A stretch of DNA of 25,441 nt. Origin: a virus. The position numbers and the translations under genes were made by a program. Numbering within the stretch: position 1 is the first letter of the stretch; the number at the start of each line of letters is the position of its first letter. The DNA lies in the IMG/VR virus record IMGVR_UViG_3300017963_000711, positions 1-25,441 of that record. The stretch is one strand, 5' to 3'. The notes beneath the pieces are model-generated. The model was given only the letters and a program-made list of their open reading frames with translations. It was not told the DNA's origin and made no database searches. Positions 4,439 to 11,337 of this stretch are shown here, piece by piece.

Positions 4439-5744
4439 AAAATACAAACCTTTATTAGAATTAAACAATTCAAAGTTTTCGGTGATTGCCTTAACCGGCG
4501 GTCGCGGCTCAATGAAAACCGGGCATGCTTTGCGCGGCATTTTAGCATGTTCTATGCAGCAAAAAAAGAAGACTTGTTTCTTCCGGGAGACAAAAGAGAC
4601 GCTCAATGAGTCACTCAAGGCAGAGCTGGACAGTATAATTGAGCAGGATTTCGACAAAAGAGGCTTTAGTTACACAAAAGAATCTGTATCGCACATAAAT
4701 GGCTCTCATATGTTTTTCAAAGGCCTTAAAGAAGTTAACACAAAAGCCATTGAAAACCTCAAGGGAATTGCGACTTCAACAGATTTTTTTGTGGTTGACG
4801 AAGCTCAGGCTGTGAGTAAGCCGGTTTGGGATGTTTTAATTCCGACTCTCAGAAAAAAAGGGTGCGTCTTAATAGTTATTTATAACCGAATTGATAACAA
4901 ATTGCCCGTAGAAGATTGTTTATTTCTGGATCACGATATCATGGAGGCCCCGGAAGGGACTTATTTTGTCGAGGTCAATTATCCAGAAATAATGCATTTG
5001 AAAGACGAAAACAAAGAACCGCTTTTGAGTGAACAATTTGTCAAGAGAGCGGAATTAATCAAACAAAATAAGCCGTCTGATTATAATACTATTTATCTGA
5101 ATAAATTCAGAGATAAATTAGACAATGCCGTAGTTAAATATTTTGAACCGAAAGAAAATGTCAGAAAAATATATTATGTTGATGATTTACCGCTGCATTT
5201 ATGTTGCGATTTTAACGTAGATCCGATGTGTTGGTGTATGGCTCATGTTGTAGATGATAAGATTTATTATTTCGACGAAATAGTCATCGAGAATACAAAC
5301 ACCAGAGAAACAATGAAAGAATTTCTAACCAGATACGGAAAGCACAAAGATAAGATAATCATAAACGGCGACGCTTCGGGCGACAGCAGGAAAACCAGTG
5401 CAGACTTTTCGGACTATATGATTATAATGAAAGCTTTAAGCGATGCAGGGCTTGAATTTGAGGTTGAGATAAAAGGATTTAATCCTCCTGTCAAGAATAG
5501 AATCGCCGCTTTTAATAATAAATTATACACTTACGACGGCAAGCGAAATATTTTGATTGACCCGAAGTGTAAACAACTTATTTATGACTGTAAATACTTG
5601 GCTTATAAGCCCGGAACAAGTATAATAGATACACCGACGCATCGGCAACTAAAAGAAGATAAAGACTCAAAGTTTTTAGGGCATATGTTCGATGCGGCCA
5701 GTTATCCGGTAGATTTCTACTTTCCTGTTCAGGATGATACTTAA
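4425..5744 (+). CDS. terL: Terminase large subunit, ATPase-nuclease
   Basis: This is the 439-aa packaging motor. The N-terminal ATPase carries Walker A GGRGSMKT (residues 25-32), Walker B VVDEAQ (123-128) and a likely coupling segment around IVIYNRID (150-157). The C-terminal RNase H-type nuclease carries CDFNVDP (261-267), NGDASGD (314-320) and MFDAASYP (421-428), which supply the acidic metal ligands. Length and order fit the Terminase_3/PBSX-like group. The protein docks on the portal, pumps DNA by ATP hydrolysis and cuts the concatemer. The start is TTG 4425, because an in-frame stop lies at 4404-4406 and no ATG is close; it overlaps the previous gene. The oddity is Met where most P-loops have Gly before the catalytic Lys. 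Confidence 0.93.
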   Translation: MNFYKKYKPLLELNNSKFSVIALTGGRGSMKTGHALRGILACSMQQKKKTCFFRETKETLNESLKAELDSIIEQDFDKRGFSYTKESVSHINGSHMFFKGLKEVNTKAIENLKGIATSTDFFVVDEAQAVSKPVWDVLIPTLRKKGCVLIVIYNRIDNKLPVEDCLFLDHDIMEAPEGTYFVEVNYPEIMHLKDENKEPLLSEQFVKRAELIKQNKPSDYNTIYLNKFRDKLDNAVVKYFEPKENVRKIYYVDDLPLHLCCDFNVDPMCWCMAHVVDDKIYYFDEIVIENTNTRETMKEFLTRYGKHKDKIIINGDASGDSRKTSADFSDYMIIMKALSDAGLEFEVEIKGFNPPVKNRIAAFNNKLYTYDGKRNILIDPKCKQLIYDCKYLAYKPGTSIIDTPTHRQLKEDKDSKFLGHMFDAASYPVDFYFPVQDDT

Positions 5745-5757
5745 AGAGGATAAGCAA

Positions 5758-5838
5758 ATGAAAGAATATATTTCAATAAGCTTAGGTTGGATTTTTTTAA
5801 TAATTATAGTATTTATAATACCTTCCACTGAACAATAA
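5758..5838 (+). CDS. 26-aa membrane peptide after terL
   Basis: GAGGA (5746-5750) sits 7 bases before the ATG, an excellent ribosome site. The peptide MKEYISISLGWIFLIIIVFI then IPSTEQ is one membrane span with a short N-terminus. It is too small for most gene finders. It may be a small membrane effector; no family is known. Confidence 0.6.
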   Translation: MKEYISISLGWIFLIIIVFIIPSTEQ

Positions 5839-5866
5839 AGGATTAAAACAGAAAGGATTAAAAAAT

Positions 5867-6070
5867 ATGCCTGATCATGATGACCTAAAGTTTCTCATCG
5901 ATGCTTTGGAAGAAATCAAGCAATGGAATGACAGTTGTGCAAGGTGCTCAGGAAGAAAAAAAGAGGCCTCGGGCTGTCATTATTGCGGCAGCGGAAGCCC
6001 GCACAGTTATACCATTGCCGAAAAAGCTTTAGGCAAATATAGAAAACTAAAACAGAATGAAAGGGATTAA
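5867..6070 (+). CDS. Small zinc-ribbon-like protein, 67 aa
   Basis: AAAGGA lies 9 bases before the ATG. The core has CARC (residues 24-27) and GCHYCGSGSPH (36-46): two C-x2-C knuckles about 10 residues apart, the second followed by GSG as in DnaJ-type or zinc-ribbon motifs. The flanks are acidic (N) and basic helix (C). It probably binds one Zn ion; the partner is unknown. It is one of several Cys-pair proteins in this window. Confidence 0.7.
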   Translation: MPDHDDLKFLIDALEEIKQWNDSCARCSGRKKEASGCHYCGSGSPHSYTIAEKALGKYRKLKQNERD

Positions 6071-6071
6071 A

Positions 6072-6338
6072 ATGAGGAAGAAAAGCTTGAGGAAATATAT
6101 AGCCCAAAAAGCGATGGAAGATAAGGAGAAAATGCGAAAATTAAATCTGCAAGCAGATTATGCAGTCAAAAATTCTCGCAGCTACAGAGCAAGACAAATA
6201 GCCCTTTTAAGCTACTCCGAACCGGAAGAAAAGGATTTTACAATAAAAGATATTCTGTATTTAATAATAGCTTTGTTTGCAGTTATAGCGCTTCTTTCGG
6301 CGATGACTTTTTTGCTCGTGTCGGCAGGAATACTTTAA
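6072..6338 (+). CDS. Tail-anchored membrane protein, 88 aa
   Basis: The start ATG 6072 is chosen because AAAGGGA (6060-6066) is 5 bases upstream; an ATG at 6057 adds five residues without a better site. The first 55 residues are very basic and polar. The last 28 (ILYLIIALFAVIALLSAMTF and on) form one membrane span at the extreme C-terminus. This is a tail-anchored, cytosol-facing topology. It overlaps the next ATG by one base. Holin-like use is possible, but the gene is far from the lysis cassette. Confidence 0.65.
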   Translation: MRKKSLRKYIAQKAMEDKEKMRKLNLQADYAVKNSRSYRARQIALLSYSEPEEKDFTIKDILYLIIALFAVIALLSAMTFLLVSAGIL

Positions 6339-6556
6339 TGAAAATAGAAGACATGACAGTTAAGGAATTTGATGAATATTGGGCGCATAAAGACAGGCCT
6401 TGGAATAGTCCAGAAATAAAAAAAAGACGATCCGAATTAAAAACAGAATATAAAATAAGGCTTGAAGAAGCTTTGGAGACAAAAGACAAGAGGCCCTTAG
6501 ATGAAATAATGAAAGGGCAGCAGCCTATACCGCTTGCCAATTTTATTTTTAAATAG
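6338..6556 (+). CDS. Hypothetical charged protein, 72 aa
   Basis: The ATG overlaps the previous stop (TAATG) and has AGGA 8 bases upstream. The product is helical and highly charged, with WAHKDRPWNSPEIKKRR at about residues 15-31 as a notable Trp/Arg stretch. No membrane span or metal motif is present. The reverse-strand frame across it is a shadow. Function is unknown. Confidence 0.65.
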   Translation: MKIEDMTVKEFDEYWAHKDRPWNSPEIKKRRSELKTEYKIRLEEALETKDKRPLDEIMKGQQPIPLANFIFK

Positions 6557-6833
6557 AGGTATTAAATAAATAGAGGCATTAAACAATGAAAATATATAAA
6601 TATCACGGAATAAGCTGCTGGGGTCTTTGTGGGGGCAATGGCGAGATTGTAGTAATGGCAGAGAGCAAGAACAAAGCTTTTGAATTAATAAAACAGCGTT
6701 TAGAATCCGAAGAGCAATTAGAGCATAATTCATATATTACAGAAACGGAATTGATTGAAATAAAACCAGAAGCCGAACAGGTTTTGGCATATGCTGAATG
6801 TCCGTGCCGGCATATAGATTAAGAGGTATTAAA
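6555..6833 (+). repeat. Three copies of an AGAGG[T/C]ATTAAA leader motif
   Basis: The 12-base unit occurs at 6555-6566, 6572-6583 and 6822-6833. The second and third are extended to AGAGGNATTAAACAATG and serve as ribosome sites of the two following genes. The match is longer than a Shine-Dalgarno needs, which suggests local duplication or recombination of gene starters. Confidence 0.55.
6586..6822 (+). CDS. Hypothetical protein, 78 aa
   Basis: GAGG of the repeated leader lies about 10 bases before the ATG. The protein has CWGLCGGNGEIVVMAES at residues 11-27 and ends with ECPCRHID; Cys pairs near both ends could form disulfides or hold a metal. The middle (NKAFELIKQRLESEE) is helical. It resembles small phage proteins that present a beta strand followed by a helix, but I cannot name a family. 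Confidence 0.65.
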   Translation: MKIYKYHGISCWGLCGGNGEIVVMAESKNKAFELIKQRLESEEQLEHNSYITETELIEIKPEAEQVLAYAECPCRHID

Positions 6834-6835
6834 CA

Positions 6836-7180
6836 ATGAGTGAAACGATAAAAGAAGTAATTGACGAATATTTGGAATGGAAAAAAGAAAAATCTAAGCT
6901 TTTCCGTGAAAAGCTAAAACCCGGCGAAATATCAGAGGAAGATTTAAGAAAAACCAAGGCCGCTCGAGAGCAGGAACGCATAAAGGCACAAGCAGCTTTG
7001 CAAGAATATGAGCAGGGCAAAAGCACTTTTAAATATCGTTTGACTAAAGCTATTTTTTTAGGTAATGGACTACCCGAAAAATATTTCAATACTCAAGCAG
7101 CTTTGGGTCTTGTTAAAGGGTCTAGCATCCTGACTATAGACGATTGGATAGATTTCCTCAAGACTCACAATGTAGTTTAA
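6836..7180 (+). CDS. Hypothetical protein, 114 aa
   Basis: The last gene before the non-coding segment uses the repeated leader as its ribosome site. The first 60 residues are a charged helix (KEVIDEYLEWKKEKSKLFRE, then an Ala/Gln/Arg stretch). The C-terminal half is a compact, less charged part (LTKAIFLGNGLPEKYFN, then DDWIDFLKTHNVV). No known domain is evident. The frame on the other strand is a shadow. Confidence 0.7.
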   Translation: MSETIKEVIDEYLEWKKEKSKLFREKLKPGEISEEDLRKTKAAREQERIKAQAALQEYEQGKSTFKYRLTKAIFLGNGLPEKYFNTQAALGLVKGSSILTIDDWIDFLKTHNVV

Positions 7181-7208
7181 TTGCAAAATAAATCATATGG
7201 TGTATAAT
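7181..7208 (+). promoter_or_regulatory. Promoter before the portal leader RNA
   Basis: TTGCAA (7181-7186), 16 bases and a perfect TATAAT (7203-7208) immediately follow the stop of the previous gene. The predicted start is at the G-run near 7215. It would drive the late head genes or the short RNA at 7215-7331. Confidence 0.6.
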
Positions 7209-7214
7209 GCTTTT

Positions 7215-7331
7215 GGGGGCTTAGCGTAGCTCGCGAAAAATAGTTGTTCGACTATCAGCCCTCTTTAATTTTTCGGACAGTCAAGATGCGGACGCTTGAT
7301 AAGGGTTTAATTGCCCTGTTAAGCGTCTTTT
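7215..7331 (+). ncRNA. Candidate short structured RNA / portal leader
   Basis: From the predicted start, GGGGGCT (7215-7221) pairs with AGCCCTC (7257-7263) over 7 bp (one G-U). Inside are GCG-TAGCT-CGC (7224-7234) and ATAGT-TGTTCG-ACTAT (7240-7255). The layout copies a tRNA acceptor, D-arm and T-arm without an anticodon arm. Downstream, TCAAG (7281-7285) can pair with CTTGA (7295-7299), which would break the terminator stem that follows, so two states are possible. ATGCGGAC-GC-TTGATA (7286-7301) also occurs, minus GC, in the RNA at 694-707. It could be a free small RNA ending at the terminator or a switchable leader of the head operon. Confidence 0.45.
7291..7331 (+). terminator. Terminator/attenuator ahead of portal
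   Basis: GACGCTT (7291-7297) pairs with AAGCGTC (7321-7327), with an inner AGGG/CCCT (7302-7305 with 7314-7317) and TTTT at 7328-7331. It lies only 17 bases before the portal ATG, so head genes must be expressed by read-through or antitermination. Confidence 0.75.
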
Positions 7332-7347
7332 GGCGTTTTGGTGCTTT

Positions 7348-9210
7348 ATGGCTAAGAAAAGATTTAACGAGACTGAAAAAAACCTGATAGCCTCAAGAAT
7401 AGGCGAAATCTTTGACAATCTTGATAATGCCAGAAAAGAACATAATGACGAAATTCAACAGCTGCAAGATAAAATTTACACTTTTACTGACGGAAAGCAA
7501 GCAGGGGGATTTGATTATCTCATCCCCGACTTATATAAGATTAATGACACTTTATCCAGCTATATAAATCAGACTATTTATCAGAATAATGAAAATATAT
7601 TTGATGTCAAAGGGCAAGATTTTGAAAGCCAAAGAAATGCCCAAAAGCACAAATTTGATGTTGTAGACACCCTTGACAAAATGGGCTTCAAGAGCAAAAT
7701 GATCGAAGCTATAGTTCAAATGAACTTAAGCGGCGAGCTTATTGCGTTTGTGGGCATTAACGAAAGAATTAAATATAAAAAAAGACCTAAAACAACCGCG
7801 GAGCAGCTTGCTGAAAAGCAATCAGGCGTCAACCTTGAAGACATAGAGCCTTTCGTAATAGAAGAACGAAAAATATACGAAGGCCCGGATATTGAAATTA
7901 TAAGAGCGCAGGATTTTGTTTTCGATACAACTCAAAAGAGAATATTCGATAAAGCTCCGAAGATAATAAGAAAATATCTGACTTATGAAGAAGTTGTAAA
8001 CGACCCTGCTTTTAAAATCAGTCCGGAAGACAAGCAATATTTTCAGAACTTAACTTTGAATGTAGAGCCTAATCAAGCGGAGTTAACGCAAGATCAAAGT
8101 TTTTGGCATAAAAGAACGGACATGAAAGACGGACAGCTTGAAGTTTTAGAATACTGGGGCGACTTTGTTTATTCCGACAGCGGAGAAACTTTTGATTTGT
8201 CGAATTATGTCATTGCCATGGTTGCCGGAAGAATAGTTCGCATTGAGCCTAATCCGTTTTTCAATAATCCTATTGTGTATATGGAAATAATGGAAGAACC
8301 CAACTATAAGCGCGGCATAAGCCCGTTAAGAGTGGCCTTAACGCCTCAAGACATTAAAAACAATGTTATGAATAAAGCCATTACTTTGTTTGACTTGGTA
8401 GCAAATGCGCCCTATTTCGCTCAAAAAGGAATACTAGAAGATAAAGAACAATCCATCACTCCCGGCAAGGCCATATTGTGGAAAGCAAGCGCAAACCCTC
8501 AAGGGCTTCCGCAACGTATTGACTTTTCGGGCGGACTTACTGCTGCGTTGCCTATGATGCAGATTTTCGACAGGCAAATCCAAGAGGCTACAGGTATAAG
8601 CGATAATCTCTCGGGAATTATCGAAAATGAAAGAAGAACTGCAACAGAAATAAATTTAGCGGCCAGCGGCGGCAGCGTCAGAATAAATAATTTAATCGAC
8701 AAAATAAAAAGCTTTAATTTAATGCTGGTCGAAACAATAGCCGACTTAAAGGCAAACACTGAATTGAATGCGACTCAAGTCATGGTCAAGGGAGAAGACG
8801 GCGAGTTTAATTCTTTAACAATAGAGCCAGAAGTTAAACAAGGCAACTTTGAATATACATATATAGACACCAAAACAGCTTTGGAGCGTCAAGCCAGATC
8901 TCAAGAATTACTTGGACTTGCTCAGGTATTTATTGAGGCCGCGCCCGGAGAAATTGACATGAAAGAATTGTTTAAATATATGGTAAGCCAGCTAGGGGTT
9001 CAGGATGCCGATAAATTAATGCAAAAAGACCCTATTGAGCAAGCGTTGGGACAAATAGGGCAACAGTTAAACATGCAGCCCGAAGATAAAAAAGTTATTA
9101 AAGACAGATTAGCGCAATTAGTTCCGCAAATTTTACAGGAGTTCACTCAAGGTGCAACTGAACAAGCAGGACAGGGAGAGATTCCGCCTCAAGCTCTCCC
9201 GGCTTTATAA
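7348..9210 (+). CDS. Portal protein
   Basis: This 620-aa protein forms the dodecameric DNA entry ring at one head vertex; terminase docks on it and the tail adaptor binds it. The evidence is its place after terL and before scaffold, its length, and the pattern: a charged helical N-terminus, a core with LEVLEYWGDFV and the strand pairs that follow, NPFFNNPIVYME, then a Pro/Gly-rich YKRGISPLRVALTPQDIKN loop and the long helix GISDNLSGIIENERRTATE, as in podovirus portals. The C-terminus is Gln/Ala-rich (about residues 540-620), like a barrel. The start is ATG 7348. The frame extends to a TTG at 7330, but that is inside the terminator. No Shine-Dalgarno is seen before the ATG, which is unusual here. 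Confidence 0.85.
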   Translation: MAKKRFNETEKNLIASRIGEIFDNLDNARKEHNDEIQQLQDKIYTFTDGKQAGGFDYLIPDLYKINDTLSSYINQTIYQNNENIFDVKGQDFESQRNAQKHKFDVVDTLDKMGFKSKMIEAIVQMNLSGELIAFVGINERIKYKKRPKTTAEQLAEKQSGVNLEDIEPFVIEERKIYEGPDIEIIRAQDFVFDTTQKRIFDKAPKIIRKYLTYEEVVNDPAFKISPEDKQYFQNLTLNVEPNQAELTQDQSFWHKRTDMKDGQLEVLEYWGDFVYSDSGETFDLSNYVIAMVAGRIVRIEPNPFFNNPIVYMEIMEEPNYKRGISPLRVALTPQDIKNNVMNKAITLFDLVANAPYFAQKGILEDKEQSITPGKAILWKASANPQGLPQRIDFSGGLTAALPMMQIFDRQIQEATGISDNLSGIIENERRTATEINLAASGGSVRINNLIDKIKSFNLMLVETIADLKANTELNATQVMVKGEDGEFNSLTIEPEVKQGNFEYTYIDTKTALERQARSQELLGLAQVFIEAAPGEIDMKELFKYMVSQLGVQDADKLMQKDPIEQALGQIGQQLNMQPEDKKVIKDRLAQLVPQILQEFTQGATEQAGQGEIPPQALPAL

Positions 9211-9376
9211 AACCGAAGAATGGCAGCAACTTAAAGAGTTTTTCATGCATGAAATAATCGAAAATGCGGGGATTCCCGACAGGCATGATTTTATTAACGG
9301 CATGAAGCACATTATTTATTTACCCGAAGAATGTTACGAAGCAGAAATTACAAAGCTGAAAAATGAGCAAAAATAA
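9152..9376 (+). CDS. Small protein overlapping portal, 74 aa
   Basis: The start is GTG 9152, 10 bases after AGGAG (9137-9141), inside the last 59 bases of portal in another frame. The product is helical: basic first 20 residues, then YKTEEWQQLKEFFMHEII and a short NGMKHIIYLPEECYEAEI part. An ATG at 9245 would give only 43 residues. Small proteins directly after portal are common in podoviruses, but this one is not recognised. It overlaps the next gene by 14 bases. Confidence 0.65.
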   Translation: MQLNKQDRERFRLKLSRLYKTEEWQQLKEFFMHEIIENAGIPDRHDFINGMKHIIYLPEECYEAEITKLKNEQK

Positions 9377-9974
9377 TTCAATATGGTTGTGTTGCGGAAA
9401 AGGACCTTTGACCGATCGGGAGAAGGGAATTTTGCCTTCTCTGATCGAGAAATATCCGTCTATAGGCATAAACGAATTTATTAAACATTTTAACGGCTGC
9501 GATTATTTTATAAATCAAGATTATAATTCCGCCGACAAAAGCCTTGATCAAGGCTATAGAGAAGATTTGAAAGTATGTGTGCCGAAGCATTCGTCTAATT
9601 CTGCTTTCGGAAGATATGCAAAAAAAAGAAAAATAAAACCTTATTTAGTTTACTCTAAAACGGCAGACTGTAAACTTAACAGGGAATCTAATGAATTATA
9701 CAGTTTTTTCGGGAGCGGCATAAGCGCAATATCTTTAGCGTATAAAGAAGGCGCAGAAAAAGTTTTGTTAATCGGATATACAACAGATCAGGAATATAAA
9801 TATTTTTACAGCGATGCAATAAGACCCAGATCTAAAGAAAATATAGAAAATTGCAAAAAAGCAATTCGTGAAATAAAAGATACCGGCAAAATAAAAATGT
9901 ATAAATACAGAGAAGAAACAGATTTTGATTTAGAAACCTTAACTTTAGAGGAGTTATATAAAAATGGTATTTGA
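9363..9974 (+). CDS. DUF115/Rossmann-like putative glycosyltransferase
   Basis: The protein is 203 aa. It starts with a strand and nucleotide-type turn IWLCCGKGPLT (residues 7-17), then SIGINEFIKHFNGCDYFIN with the D-Y-F-x-x-D that usually follows, and later FFGSGISAISLAYKEGAEKV (114-133) then LLIGY. The G-x-GP ... GIN ... D-Y ... SG-x2-A-x3-A-x2-GA-x2-V-x-LIG order is typical of DUF115 and related sialyltransferase-like proteins that act on sugar nucleotides. The activity itself is inferred. No membrane segment is present. It is encoded inside the head operon, overlapping both neighbours, which is an unusual place for an enzyme. It could glycosylate a virion protein or alter the host surface. 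Confidence 0.55.
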   Translation: MSKNNSIWLCCGKGPLTDREKGILPSLIEKYPSIGINEFIKHFNGCDYFINQDYNSADKSLDQGYREDLKVCVPKHSSNSAFGRYAKKRKIKPYLVYSKTADCKLNRESNELYSFFGSGISAISLAYKEGAEKVLLIGYTTDQEYKYFYSDAIRPRSKENIENCKKAIREIKDTGKIKMYKYREETDFDLETLTLEELYKNGI

Positions 9975-10356
9975 TGCAGATACAAGACCTGTCAGGGTTA
10001 TGGCGACAAATCAAGCTTTAACCGCAAGTTATGTTGACATAGGTACGCCACTTGACACAAGAGTAATAAGGGCCTTCGGTGTTTTTTCCGATTTCACGGC
10101 TAATGATTCAACCGGCGTGACTTTAAGAGCTGTAGCTCAGCAAGAGGCGAACGGAGATGATTATGAAATATCGGTTGGACTCGGCACAAGCGGCGAAATA
10201 TCTTTTACCGATGCAACTGATATAAAGAGACTTGATACCTTTTTGGTTCAGGATTCCACCCCCTTTGTGCAATTGCAAGCAAAGGCAACAGTTGTCGGGG
10301 CTACAGCAGGAACTTTATCGGTCAATGTGAAAATGGAAAAACAGGTATTCAGGTAA
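9964..10356 (+). CDS. Small beta-rich virion protein, 130 aa
   Basis: GAGGAG (about 9949-9954) sits 9 bases before the ATG. The protein is rich in Thr, Ala, Val and Asp, with alternating strands (SYVDIGTPLDTRVIRAFGVF, then VTLRAVAQQ, FVQLQAKATVV, LSVNVKMEKQ) and no Cys. This is the look of a jelly-roll or Ig-like head decoration or fibre-base protein. It lies between portal and scaffold with other probable virion proteins. Exact role is unknown. Confidence 0.7.
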   Translation: MVFDADTRPVRVMATNQALTASYVDIGTPLDTRVIRAFGVFSDFTANDSTGVTLRAVAQQEANGDDYEISVGLGTSGEISFTDATDIKRLDTFLVQDSTPFVQLQAKATVVGATAGTLSVNVKMEKQVFR

Positions 10357-10358
10357 GA

Positions 10359-11096
10359 ATGGCAGGCTTTAAGACTGAAAATTTATTATACGGATGCGGT
10401 TTCGTTGTTTCTCAAGATCCCATTGCCAAGAATGGATTTGTAACTGATGGGCTGATTTCGTTCCTTCATTCTGCCGCTAATACCGGTACGGGATATGACC
10501 CAAATTCCACCACATGGGCTAACTTGGTCGAAGATGGCATAGATGCCGACTTAAGCAATTTTGCATATAATTCTTCAAGCGGATGGAACGGTTCAAATAC
10601 CGTTGGAGATCCGACTTATTTAATCGCAGACGGCATAGATGACATGGTTGAAATGACAGGAAGTGCAAGCATAATAAACGAGTCGGAATTCACCTTTGTT
10701 ACCATAGTAGAGCAGGCAGCTCTAAAAAATCTAACAGGCTTTACAAGAAAGGGTGTTTCTATACGGCAAAGATATTTCAATACGCTTACTGCGCCACAGT
10801 TTACGATGGGAAGCAATAATATAGTTGCCGATTCATTATTGGCTACAGGAACACCCGTTATGATAACCAGCGTTTATGACAACGGCACAATGAAGCAATA
10901 CATAGGCGACACATTGCAAGCCGATACGCTCTCATCTGTTTCTTATTCGAATACTGCCGATGATATAGAATTTTTCCGATATGACGGATCTACGTACACT
11001 GAAGCAAGAATTTATGTTCAGTCAATATACAACAAAGCATTAAGTCAAGCTGAAGTGACGCAAAACAATAATGCCGGTTTAGTGTGGAGGTTTTAA
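10359..11096 (+). CDS. LamG/concanavalin-like lectin-fold protein, 245 aa
   Basis: The pattern DGLISFLHSAANTGTGYD ... TTWANLVEDGIDADLSNF (about residues 30-68), then YLIADGIDDMVEM (85-97) and a C-terminal IYNKALSQAEVTQNNNAG (about 224-241) is typical of LamG-like jelly rolls: the N-terminal 'life/body, W, dl' motif, the D-G-x-D-D strand and the closing 'YN+AL-x2-E' helix. Such domains bind sugars on cell surfaces. The start is ATG 10359, 3 bases after the previous stop. As a phage gene next to head genes it is probably a virion adhesin or decoration. The ligand cannot be read from the sequence. Confidence 0.72.
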   Translation: MAGFKTENLLYGCGFVVSQDPIAKNGFVTDGLISFLHSAANTGTGYDPNSTTWANLVEDGIDADLSNFAYNSSSGWNGSNTVGDPTYLIADGIDDMVEMTGSASIINESEFTFVTIVEQAALKNLTGFTRKGVSIRQRYFNTLTAPQFTMGSNNIVADSLLATGTPVMITSVYDNGTMKQYIGDTLQADTLSSVSYSNTADDIEFFRYDGSTYTEARIYVQSIYNKALSQAEVTQNNNAGLVWRF

Positions 11097-11097
11097 A

Positions 11098-11337
11098 ATG
11101 GAGTTTTATTTAATACCTGATAATAAATACGCAGAGTTCAACATTGATAACATTGCTAAGGAAAAAAAAATAAAAATAAAGCCTCGAAAAAACAACAAAA
11201 AAGATACTATTTTAATGCATTGCAATATAGTTGAAAACTTAAACATAAATAAAGATATGCTTAACAGTCTGCAAAAAGTTAAAAAAGATTTTTTCGATCA
11301 AAATAATGATTGGGCTCAAGTTCCGGAGGTTTTTTAA
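11098..11337 (+). CDS. Hypothetical basic protein, 79 aa
   Basis: GGAGG (about 11086-11090) precedes the ATG at 11098. It has a short N-terminal strand region, a Lys/Asn-rich middle (KKIKIKPRKNNKKDT) and a helical C-terminus ending WAQVPEVF. It fills the space between two probable virion proteins with one-base gaps, so it is co-translated with them. It may be a chaperone or linker for one of them; that is a guess from position. Confidence 0.65.
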   Translation: MEFYLIPDNKYAEFNIDNIAKEKKIKIKPRKNNKKDTILMHCNIVENLNINKDMLNSLQKVKKDFFDQNNDWAQVPEVF

